64,000 nt of DNA, from assembly GCF_019578655.1 (NCBI RefSeq), contig NC_063264.1, positions 9,527,213 through 9,591,212 on the forward strand. Direction: 5' to 3'. The notes beneath the pieces were generated by a model. It had not been told where the DNA came from and did no database searches. It saw only the letters and a list, made by a program, of their open reading frames with translations. Source of the DNA: Ricinus communis (taxonomy: Eukaryota > Streptophyta > Magnoliopsida > Malpighiales > Euphorbiaceae). The translations under genes and the position numbers were made by a program. Positions 1 to 10,101 of the stretch are shown here, piece after piece; the stretch's first letter is position 1, and each line of letters opens with the position of its first letter.

Positions 1-113
1 CAGGATGGGAGACCTCCTGGGAAGTTCTCGAACCCGCCAAAGGGACAAAACCGTGAGGTCGGTGAAGGCCAAAACAGATAATATCTCATGTGATCTGGTG
101 CCGGGTCGTTACA
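1..113 (+). mobile_element. 3' end of Cassandra-like TRIM LTR with 5S rRNA sequence
   Basis: The first ~30 bases resemble the 3' part of plant 5S rRNA (GGATGGGAGACCTCCTGGG then AAGTTCTCG). About 80 bases follow that are not 5S spacer and end in GTCGTTACA at 113. Cassandra elements are terminal-repeat retrotransposons in miniature whose LTRs carry a 5S-like segment in this position and end in ACA. The window begins inside the element, so the rest of the LTR and any target duplication cannot be seen. A dispersed 5S pseudogene is the alternative. A working 5S gene is unlikely because only one incomplete unit is present and no T-run terminator follows. Confidence 0.6.
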
Positions 114-339
114 TATATATTTAATTAACTATTAGAATTTCTGACTATTATTTTAAGGTCCACTAATTATTTATTCTAATGAATTAGCTTCACATTTTTA
201 ATATTTATAAAACAACTAATAATAGAACTTATATAAAATTAAATACATTGCTCAATTTTCATAACACATTTTAATTTTCTAAAGATGTGTACATACATTA
301 AATCATTTTGCTCCAATTAATACTAATATAATTTTAGTT
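114..339. other. AT-rich spacer, nothing recognised
   Basis: AT-rich sequence with no credible coding frame, between the Cassandra-like LTR end and the first large-LTR fragment. I see no repeat or RNA gene in it. Confidence 0.5.
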
Positions 340-1762
340 AATAATTTTTAAAATCATTAAGCGTAAAGAATTACTCAGACGTGTGCTAAAATCAGTCGAC
401 TCGCCTTCGGCCACCGAAGTTCGATCAACAATTCAAGCACATCTACAAACTGAAAAAATGCATAGAGAATGAATTCAGCTTTTGTTTCTTCGATCCAACC
501 CCATGATCATCCCTATACATCACAGGCAGTTTCAACTGTTGATTTTTTTGTGGAGTTTGATCGTCAGAAATTAGGCTAATCGGAAAGCTTGCGACATGTA
601 GGTCCTAAATATGGTTTCTGATCATCTAAAGCTAATGACAATGGCCGAAAAATTCTAAAAATTTAAAATAACCCCACTTTTTCTTTTTCAATTTCTCCCT
701 CCACATTTCATGAAAATTATCAAACTTGGTGTCTATGGAAAGCCTAGAAGATATGGAATCCATTGTCATAAAAATTGCTACAACTGAGGTCGAAATGGCC
801 ATTAGCTAAGGCCAAAGTTTCAGTCTTTATTTCTTTGTCCACCGCTAACATTACTACCACCATTTCCGCCAGCTAATGCCACCACTTTGTTCGTTGTCCT
901 CCACTCTCCATGTTCCTAAAGTTTGAGCTTCTAACTCTCTTTAAAACCCCATTTGCCATTAAAGAAGAATGAAGCTTTTAGCTTCTTCTTCCTCTTCTTC
1001 ACTTCTTTCTTTTTCTTTCTTTCTTTTCTTTCTTTTTCTTTCAATAACAACATATGTCCCTAAATTTCTACTTAACAACCATTAATACCTTGAAAGATTT
1101 CCTTTACACTCTTGAGCTCATAAAGGTTACTTCAATTAGGCTCCTAATTACTATTTTTAGGCCAAAATAAAATTATCTAAAATATATAAATACTTATTTA
1201 CTCTTGTTTTTAATTTAAAAATTACTAGAATACCTCTATCGACACAATTATTTATAAAAAAACTAATTAATTCAACTTTTCTTTTAGCCCCTTTTTTATA
1301 AAAAAAATATCAATTTAATCCTAACATTTAATTAACTTAATTAATCAATTTAGTAACTATTCTTAATTAAAACTAATACCATTTGCTAATTTAAATTTAC
1401 CATTTTCCAAATAATTTTTTTATAAAAATATTATAGTTTCCAAATATAATATTTAATTCATATATTCGTATTGAAGAAAATTTGAGTTTGACATTTATAA
1501 AAAGTAATTTATCCTTCATATAATTCACTTAAATAATTATTTAAAATCAAACTATTAGATATAGAATAATAGAACCCTTAATCTTTATCTAGCACTAAGA
1601 TTCTCTTTTAAATTGTCCAATTTGAAAATAAGAATTTAAACTTACAATCTTATTATCACCATTATTATTGTTATTATTATTATTACATTTATTATTATCG
1701 TTATTATTATAGTTATTATTATTATTATAATAATATTAATAATAATAATAATAATAATAATA

Positions 1763-1800
<38 letters not shown>

Positions 1801-1823
1801 CATCGTTATTATTATCGTTGTTG

Positions 1824-1860
<37 letters not shown>

Positions 1861-1878
1861 TTAAGTATGGGTGCTACA
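340..1878 (-). mobile_element. Old LTR fragment of the large solo-LTR family, copy D1
   Basis: On the minus strand it starts with TGTAGCACCC (plus-strand GGGTGCTACA at 1869-1878), the typical start of this LTR family. It shares with the intact members a purine-rich tract (here plus-strand CT-rich, 990-1045) and a conserved block around 400-620. At 395-430 the plus strand reads GTCGACTCGCCTTCGGCC, matching the reverse-oriented equivalent near 30234. The homology stops near 340, so about the last 1.6 kb of the LTR, including the hairpin array, is missing. It is old and diverged and carries an ATT microsatellite near its 5' end. Confidence 0.6.
1650..1855. repeat. (ATT/TTA)n microsatellite
   Basis: About 200 bases of imperfect trinucleotide repeats made of TTA, ATA and GTT blocks. 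It lies inside LTR fragment D1 near its 5' (minus-strand) end. A similar tract ends the sister fragment D2 near 6040-6110, so it belongs to the LTR family. Confidence 0.9.
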
Positions 1879-1879
1879 A

Positions 1880-1988
1880 ATCCAATTTCCGATTCTCCGA
1901 TCAAGTCATCGATCGACTTAACATCACGTATAATTTCAACCGTCGATTTTTTAATAAAGCGTGATCACTAAAAAACTGGTGTTATCGG
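1880..1988 (-). mobile_element. LTR fragment D2, left piece, interrupted by solo LTR A
   Basis: Matches the block at ~460-580 of D1 and the reverse-oriented block near 30316-30400 (shared CCGTCGATTT). It ends with ATCGG at 1984-1988, which is repeated directly after solo LTR A at 4943-4947. The D2 homology then continues from 4943. It abuts the 5' end of D1 almost exactly. Confidence 0.6.
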
Positions 1989-4942
1989 TGTAATACCCAG
2001 AATTTTCCTTTAATAATAATAATAATAATAATAATTAATAAATTAGTTTTTATTTAAATTAATTTTAACTTTATTTTTTTATTTGGTTTAATTGGAATAA
2101 TTTTAATGCTAGACAAATAAATGAGTTATTTTCTATATCCAATTAGTTTAATTTTTAAGATATTAATTAAGTAAATTATTTAAAAAATAAATTATATTTT
2201 TGGTTATTCAAATTTTTTCCCCAAATGAATATATTTAGTTAAATTTTATATTTGAGAGCTATAAAAGAAATTATAAAGGATATTTTATAAAAGAATTATT
2301 GGAGAAAAGGATATTTTAATTAGAAAACATTTAGCAAATTGATTAATTAAATTAATTGTATGTTAGGATTAAATTAGAAATTTATTTTGGAATAAGGATT
2401 AAAATTATAATTTTATTAATATGGGATTTTAATGAAAATTTGTATATTTGATATTTTTGTAATTAAATATGTCAGCAAGGCCTTTTTTGGTAATTTTATA
2501 TTTAAAAATAAGGGTATATATGTAATTGTGTATTTGCAATAATTCTAATTTGGTTTAAATTAAATAGTTAGGGGCTTAATGAAAAAGCTAAAAACAAATT
2601 TAGGGGTTAATTGAAACTTTTGCAGGATGAAAGTAATAGTAATTAAAAGGTTGAGGGACCAAATGGTAAGGAAGAAAATTTCAGGGACCTAATGTCGATA
2701 TTGGAAGGAAAGGAAGAAAGAAAAGAAGAAGAAGAGGAGGAAGAAGAAGAGGGGGAGGAAGGCGTCAGCAGTGGTGGAGGCCATCCCTGGTGCGGCGGAA
2801 ACGGCAAGCGGTGCTGCTGGTGTCGGCGAGAAGGCTAGTAGCGTCGGCGGCAGCTGGCAGCGTCGGCAGGCGGCGGAAAGCGAGAGGAAGGGACAGCGGC
2901 TTCCAGACGCTTTTCCGACCGTTTCCGGCGGCCTTGTTGGCTGTTTCTGGTGGGGATCGGCTTCCCTCGGCGAGATCTCTATTTTGGTAGCAACGGCGAC
3001 GCCAATGGTGGCCGGAGACAGAAGATCGATGGAGAGAGAAAGTAGGGGGCAGCCTTTGTTTTTCGAATTTTCCGGCGAGCTCCGGTGAGGGATGAATGAT
3101 CAGAGGACGTATCCCGACTCTCCTCAGCTCAAGCTTCGCAATGGCACCGGTTTTGTGGTGATCGGACTCCGTTTGCAAATCGACGGCCGAGATCGTCTGT
3201 AAATCTCTCCGGATGATCGGGGGTCGGATCAGAAAATTGAAAGCGAGAATCATCATCAGCACGTCATTTCGAGTCTAATGGTGTGTTCGGACCATCGATT
3301 GGACTCCTGCGGCTGGAGGCGAGTCGACCGAGCGATCAAGCGTCTCAATAATTTTTCTCTGGCTCGTAGGTTTTAGAATTCTTTGGTATATTATATGTTT
3401 ATTGAATTGTGTTGAGTATTAGAAATATTGTGAGTCAAAATATTTATTTGTCGGATTCCCTGCTATAGTCGTGATTTGTGTTGTGTGGCGGAATCAGAAA
3501 AAATAGTGAAGTCTTAGGGACTTGACTCCCGTTGTATTAAATTGCTGAATATTTGAAGTGTTATTCTGGCAGATCCTGGATCCGTTTTACGAGGGGTAAA
3601 CGTCTGTGTTGTAGGAGAGGTTCTGCCGAATTTTCGGTAGAATTTACCCGAATCGAGATTTTTAGACAGTCAATCCTAGAAATCTAGACTTAGGGTTAAT
3701 GGTCAATTGTTTCAGTATTATTGATAAATTATTTTCTGTGATTAGATAATTTGTCTGCTCGGCTCGCTCCAACCAAGGCACCGGAGCAGAGCTAGGAGGT
3801 CACCAAAGCTGTGAGTTAAAGTCATATATCGGTTATGCTCGTGTCATGCATAAATTTGTGAATAGTTGTTGTGATTATTTTATTGCAAGTTTAATTATTC
3901 ATATGTATTATGCTTTTTAATTACTATTCATGTATATTATTCCTTTATCATTGATTTTATCATTGCATGATGACACGGGATGGGACGACAGTAGAACATA
4001 TTAGTTTGATGAGTGTACCGGTGTAAATCTAAGAGTAATGGAAAAAGGATAAATGGATAAATTTTAAAAGGAAAGTTTAGAGCTTGCCCTGGTCGAGCAT
4101 CGCTCTTTAGGCTTAGTAGAGTGTGTTTGCCGGAGTAAAGGTTCCTGGTCGAGCATTGCTCTCTGGGCGCCGGCTCATTTGGAAACCTAAGTGACCAGAC
4201 TGGAGGTAAGGTCCTGGTCGAGCATCGCTCTCTGGGCGCCAGTCTTATTGAAGTAAGAGAGCCGAAAGGCTAAGAGTATTAGTGATAATTAAGTAGTTGA
4301 ACTGAATTTAAGGATCCTGGTCGAGCTTCGCTCTCTGGGCGCTAGTTCTGTTAGAATGAGAAAGTTGAGATGTTAGAGTTGAGATTAGTTGAGATGTTAG
4401 TGTTGAGAGTAAGGTTCTGCTGTGGTATCCCGTCCCGTTGTATGTGAATGTTATATTTTTATTTTTATTCAAGCATAGCATGACACGAATATTGTTGCAT
4501 ATGACTTAATGTTTATTTCAAATTAAATAAATATATTATTGAAGTATATGCAACTGTATTTAGATATATGATTTTAACTCACTCTCGAGACTGACAGTCT
4601 CAATTTTACTGTTTTTTAGATCCGTGACTGTTAGTCTTCCCGCGACTCTTATCTAATAACCCGACTCTATCATCGGGTGATGTAATTTATTTGGTATGTT
4701 AACTTGTAAAATCTTAGATTCTCCGCAGTAGAATTAATAGACTTATCTGTTATAATTCTTTGTAGTTTCGGGTCTCGCCTAATTCTTCTGGCAGGCCGAA
4801 TTAATTGTGTAAAATTTAATGGTTACGATAAATTATGGAATCAATAATATTAAATGAGATGAGGTTTATTTACGGGATTCGGTAACCTTACGCCTACCAA
4901 TTCCTTAGTGCCGGTCACGGGCCCATAAATGGGGTCTTGACA
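1989..4942 (+). mobile_element. Large solo LTR A, probably Ty3-gypsy type (2,954 bp)
   Basis: Begins TGTAATACCC and ends TTGACA, flanked by a perfect 5-bp target duplication ATCGG (1984-1988 and 4943-4947). Order inside: an AT-rich 5' part with poly-ATA (2014-2040), a GA-rich tract (2700-2765), a GC-rich block (2765-3340), a conserved block ending in CTGTGAGTTAAAGTCA (~3810-3825), four hairpin repeats (4088-4345), and a conserved 3' end containing GTGCCGGTCACGGGCCC. There is no primer site, polypurine tract or polymerase gene, so recombination to a solo LTR is the likely origin. The same structure recurs at 28624-31429 (reverse) and 47668-49740. The short frames in the GC block show no domain and look fortuitous. 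Assignment to Ty3-gypsy rests on the LTR size and TGTAACACCC-type start only. Confidence 0.82.
4088..4345 (+). repeat. Four-copy hairpin array in solo LTR A
   Basis: Copies start near 4088, 4144, 4213 and 4316. The core is CCTGGTC, then GAGC-NNN-GCTC, then TCTGGGCGC. GAGC and GCTC pair in every copy, while the 3-base loop reads ATC, ATT, ATC and TTC. Outer arms also pair but differ between copies: GCCGG/CCGGC in copy 2, AGACTGG/CCAGTCT in copy 3 and GAACT/AGTTC in copy 4. Copy 1 is the weakest (CTTGCC against GGCTTAG). Spacing is irregular (56, 69 and 103 bases), unlike a young minisatellite. Confidence 0.8.
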
Positions 4943-6115
4943 ATCGGAAAGCTTCTGATGAGTAGGTCCCAAATATGGTCTCTAATCAATGGAGGCACAT
5001 TGACATTGGCCGAGATCAGCTAAAAACCGGACAAGCCCTAATTTCTTTCTCCACTACAACTTCTAGCTCTGGCTACCATTATTGTTGTTGTTGCCCCCCA
5101 TTGATAGCCCACTCCCAAGCAAGTTGATTGCCACCAATTTCAGCTATTGCCATTGCCGGAATCACCATGAATGGCATTGAAGAGCTGCTGCCTTCCCAAC
5201 TATTTTTCGCTGCCCATTGCCATTGACAGTTGTTACCATGGTTGTTGCTGCCTTTACCGGTGTCGCTTCCCCCTCCAGCAGAAGTCTTGGCCTCCATCTC
5301 CCTCTCCCCTTGTTGTTGCCATTAATGGCAGCCTTCCCTTTCTTCTTTCTCTTTTCTTTCTTTTTTCCTCTCTCCTCGATTTCTTCTTCTCCCATTTTTG
5401 TTCCTTTTATTTCTTTACAACCAATGCCTTTGAAAAATTCTTATTAAAACCTCTAGCTGATAATTGTTATCTCAATTAAGTCCTTACTTGTTTTTGAGTC
5501 AAATTAGAATTTGAAAACATAAAATTACTTCTTTAACCTTGTCTTTACTGGCGGACTTACTAGAATGCCTCTACCAACATAATAAATAACAGAAATACCA
5601 AAAATGATATTTTCCCATTTAAACTCCATTTTAAATCTAACTTTACCTCTAACTCCCTTTTTCATTAATAAATATTAACTAAGTTCTAGTACCCAATTAA
5701 TTCAATTAATTAATTTATTAACTATTTTCAATTAAATCCAATACCATTTAACTAATTAATTTCTTTTTATAATTCCCCAGCTATAATCTTCAAGAAGAGT
5801 ATTTATTTTATTTTTTATAGCCTCTAAAAATGCAATTCCTCTATAATAATCATTCTTAGACTATATAAATTAAATTATAAAATCATACTAATTAACTATA
5901 GTTTAATAAATCCTCTAATTTTTTTCCAGCATAAAAAATCCTTTTGAAAAATTAAGGTTTCAATAATGATCTCTTATAGATCATCCAATTCAAAATAAGA
6001 ATTCTTTACTCTAATCACATACATTAAATTTTAAGATTTTTAGTTTTATTATCATCATTATCATCATCATTATTATGATTATTATTATTATTATTATTAT
6101 TATTATAAAATTCTC
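4943..6115 (-). mobile_element. LTR fragment D2, right piece
   Basis: Continues the D2 homology after solo LTR A. ATCGGAAAGCTT, the nearby AGGTCCC and the CT-rich tract (5340-5400) match D1 at ~574-1040 in the same orientation. It ends in a TTA/ATC microsatellite (6045-6110) equivalent to that of D1 but lacks the TGTAGCACCC terminus, so it is truncated. Short frames on both strands (5079-5479) are low-complexity translations of the CT-rich tract and not genes. Confidence 0.6.
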
Positions 6116-6779
6116 TAACTAATTATAAATATATATAACAAAAAATATATTATATAATAAATATACATAAAAATATAAAATAGATAGAGAAAGATAATTT
6201 TAAATAACATCTATATACTGAATATCTTAAAATAATATAATAATAAACTTTTTAATTAATTATAAATATATACAAAATATGTATATTATATTCTAAATAT
6301 ATATCAAAATATATGAAATAAATATAAAACATATAAAATAAATACTAAAAGATAATTTGAGATAGCAGTTTCGGATATTAATTATATACTAGATTTATAC
6401 TAAATAGGTACCAAATTATATAAAGTTAATACTAAATATCTAAAATAAATACTAAAAACAATCTCAAACACTAGTCTACAATATATAGGTAAAGTATATT
6501 ATGGACCCAGACTCACACAGCATTGTGAACCTAGACCATTTTACACGGGCATAACTTTTATTTTTCAGGATTTTGTTTGGTTGTTTCTTTAATTGTATAT
6601 CACTTCTTTTCTTTTTGTATGTAGTCTTTTGAATAATAAAATAGTTATATTACAAACTAATTAATAGAATATGATATTTATATTTGATATTTGGTAAATT
6701 AATAATTTCATTAAGCATTAAATTTTAAATATAATTTATTTTTATTAATATTAATTTTTTTATTTAAAACTTTGTTGAT
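6116..6779. other. AT-rich spacer, nothing recognised
   Basis: Very AT-rich with no coding frame. Around 6120-6480 it holds loose repeats of ATATATAAAATA-like sequence. I see nothing else. Confidence 0.5.
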
Positions 6780-8400
6780 AGTTACTCCCTTCATTCCATA
6801 CTAATTAGTGGTTTTTAATATTTTATTTAGATTAAGAAAATATTTAATAAGTTTAATTATAGGAAACAAATAGCTAATAGAGACTAAATGGTTCTTTTAT
6901 AGATATAAATATGTGTACTATATTAAATGAATATCGAGTTTACATTTGATGAACTTATAGTTTATAGATAATGAATCTGTTATTTTTTAAGCCATGAATA
7001 CTGATTTGTTTTATGCACAAACGGTATATTTATTACTTATAAAGTGTATATTCATTTATTATTAAACATGAATTTTAGATTCATCACTTATAAGATGTAT
7101 ATTCATATTAATTAATATTTTTTTAGTATGTTACCTAGATTAAGAAAGCATTTAATAAGTTTAATTATAGGGAAGAAATAGCGAATTGAGACTAAATGAC
7201 TCTTCTATAGATATTAATTTGTGTACTATATTAAATGAATATCAAGTATACATTTGATAAACTTATAGTTTATAGATAATGAACCTGTTATTTTTTAACC
7301 TATGAATACTGATTTATTTTATACAAAGATGATACATTCATTACTTATAAAGTGTATATTCATTTATTATTAGTGTCAAGTTCATTAAACATGGACTTTA
7401 GATTCATCACTTGTAAAGTAAATATTCATACTAATTAACATATTTTAGTATTTTATTTAGATTAAGAAAGTATTTAATAAGCTTAATTATAGAAAATAAA
7501 TAGCTAATTTAGACTAAATGACTCTTCTATAGATATTAATGTGTGTACTATATTAAATAAACCTCAAATTTATATTTGATAAACTTGTAGTTTATAGATA
7601 ATGAACCTATTGTTATTTAACCTATAAATACTAATTTTTTTTTATGCATATACAGTATATGCATTGCTTATAAAGTATATATTCATTTATTATTAGTATC
7701 AAGTTCATTAAACATGAGCTTTAGATTTATAAAGTATATATTCATACTAATTAATATATTTTAATATTTTATTTAGATTTAGAAAGTATTTAATAAGCTT
7801 AATTATAGGAAACGAATAACTAATTGAGACTAAATGACTCTTTTATAGATATTAATATGTGTACTATATTAAATGAATCTCAAATATACATTTGATGAAC
7901 TTGTAATTTATAGATAATGAACTTGTTGTTTTTTAACCTATGAAATACCGATTTGTTTTATGTACAAATGGTATATTCATTATCTATAAAGTGTATATTC
8001 ATTTACTAATAGTATCAAGTTCATTAAACTTGAACTTTAGATTCATCACTTATAGAGTATCCATTCATTTGTTATTAGTGTCAGATTAATTAAACATAAA
8101 TTGTATATTCATTTATTTTTAGTATAATATTCATTATATATAAAGTGTATATTAAATAATTTTTACTTATGAACATGTTTTTAACATGTGAATCTGTTAT
8201 TTATTAGTTATAAAATGTATATTCATTTATTATTAGTGTCAGGTTCATTAAACATAAACTTTAGGTTCATTACTTATAAATTATATATTCATATATTATT
8301 AGTGCTAGGTCTATTAATCTTAGATCTTACGTTGATTACTTATAAATTGTATATTCATCTATTATTAGTGTAAGATTTATTGAATATGAAATATACATTC
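6780..8400. repeat. Tandem ~315-bp AT-rich repeat, about 4-5 units
   Basis: The marker ATTAAGAAAGTATTTAATAA (with small changes) recurs at about 6830, 7139, 7460 and 7776, a period of ~309-321 bases. Each unit also carries GACTAAATGACTCTT, GTGTACTATATTAAATGAAT and TATATTCATTTATTATTAG. From about 8060 to 8400 only the last motif continues, as shorter ~80-90-base repeats. The left edge (TTACTCCCTTCATTCCATA at 6782) resembles a Stowaway-type MITE terminus, so the array may have grown from such an element. A 61-codon frame here is a translation of the repeat. Confidence 0.8.
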
Positions 8401-9304
8401 ATTAATTTTTACTGGTGAATTTGTTCGTAACGTATGAACCTACTTTTTTAATTTATAATTTTTGAGACTATAACTTATAAATCTCGGATATACATGTGAT
8501 GAATCTACAATTTACAATACATGAACCTACAATATATTTTATAAATTCCAACTATAATGATGATGTTTGGAGAACAAAAATGTTAAAATTATTTTTATTT
8601 ATTTGAAAACATAAAATTATTTCTTCTTATGTTTACTTTTAATAATGTTGATTAAAATTTCTATTATTTTAATATATAGTATTTTTTATAAAAGTATTAA
8701 CATATCTTTTAGAAAAATAAATTTAGTGTTGTAGTAAAAAAGAAATATAAAATACCATAAATTTTAAATTAAAATAAAAATATAATAAATTTCTTAATAA
8801 TAATATAATATAAAATTAAGAGATGAGACATGATAAAAAAACTATACTATATTGATTCATTTATTTTGTTATAGATCTAAATTTGTAGTATTAATTTATT
8901 TTTATTTTTTAATCGATTAGTCATTTAATGATATAACATGTTACTAATGTCTAACCAACAAGCCATAACTTCATAATTTATTAAAACACATATTTAGTTT
9001 TTTTTTTCAACAATATACACGTGTGTTTTGGTCTTCAACACATAATACTTGATGGTCTCATATGCATGATATAACAATTCGAATATATATGATCACCTAT
9101 TCATCAGAGTAGAACCGAATGTAACAAGCAATTCTTTTAAATTTTATAGAGTAAAATCAAGTTAGGTCGTTAACATACTTCCCTATCCATGAAAAATTAC
9201 AATAATAAAGTTTTGGGTATTGGTCCAACACAAAGGTTTGAACTGCTCGGGACCACAATTCAAGTGGAGAACAGGAAAACAAAAGCTATATATGGTGTGT
9301 AGTG
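8401..9304. other. AT-rich spacer
   Basis: No gene, RNA or clear repeat recognised. It ends with GGGAC (9305-9309), the left target duplication of the following copia element. Confidence 0.5.
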
Positions 9305-9309
9305 GGGAC

Positions 9310-10083
9310 TGATGGGAAAAACAGCCACAAACGGTAAACAAATAAATGCAGAATTAATCTCCGTTTGTCTAAACTTTCCCAACTTGAATGAACCCCTGAG
9401 GATGCAAACAAATAGGGTGTTCTTAATGCAATTAGAACACACACAATACAACTGCTATACACCAAGATATTGAGCTAAAACAGTAAGCACACAACAACAC
9501 AAAGACACCGAAATTTTAGCATGGAAAATCCATAAACTAGGGAAAAACCACGGGACCATTTTGGCCGCTTAAATCCACTATCATCATCAAAGTAGCAATA
9601 CAAAGTCTTCTCTAGATAATACTAGAGGCATACAAAATCATCATATCCTTGGAAGTAAGCACATCAAGGTGTATGGAATCAAAATAGAGTCAAGATAAGA
9701 AATATATCACCAGAAAATTAGTTACTGTCCAGACCAACGGAACCCGACCTCCGGACCTCAAAACCCGATCTCCACCGTCCAAAATATTGGACCAGATGCT
9801 GTGTAGCTGCTGTCCAAAAATCATGACGATCCAACGGTTCAATCTACGGAAAACTGAACTTTTCTGATGCTGTGTATTCTTTTCTCTTCTCCTCTCTCTT
9901 TTCTCTTTCTCTGTTATGTGTTTGTTATATACTTCTCCTCTCTTTTCTGTCCTTATATTTTAGATAGTGGCAGATCCATTTTTTTTAATAATATGCTCCC
10001 AAAATAGAAAGTCTAAATAAGACTTTAATGGGCTCAATAGTTGGGCTTTCCTCATGGGTCAAAAACAAAGAAAAAACCCAACA
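9310..10083 (-). repeat. Copia 3' LTR
   Basis: 774 bases, nearly identical to 14148-14922. Plus-strand start is TGATGGGAAAAACAGCC and the end is AAAAAACCCAACA. The 5-bp duplication GGGAC precedes it. Confidence 0.95.
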
Positions 10084-10085
10084 AA

Positions 10086-10099
10086 TCTCCCCCTTTTTG
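10086..10099 (-). other. Polypurine tract of the copia element
   Basis: Minus-strand AAAAAGGGGGAGA lies immediately upstream of the 3' LTR, the expected place for the plus-strand primer of reverse transcription. Confidence 0.85.
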
Positions 10100-10101
10100 A
10101 C

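Noticed and set aside
1..40. Functional 5S rRNA gene
   Set aside because: Only the 3' part is present, flanked by LTR-like rather than tandem 5S spacer sequence, with no terminator T-run.
2765..3262. Overlapping frames of 165, 105 and 66 codons on both strands
   Set aside because: They lie in the GC-rich block of solo LTR A, overlap each other on opposite strands, and are not conserved as frames in solo LTRs B and C.
4088..4345. CRISPR-like array
   Set aside because: Repeats are imperfect, spacing varies from 56 to 103 bases, the spacers share sequence, and the genome is a plant.
5079..5479. Four overlapping frames on both strands
   Set aside because: Low-complexity CT/GTT-rich sequence of LTR fragment D2; mutually exclusive frames and no domain.
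6780..8400. CRISPR or centromeric satellite
   Set aside because: Only four to five diverged units of ~315 bases, no unique spacers; too short to claim a centromeric role.
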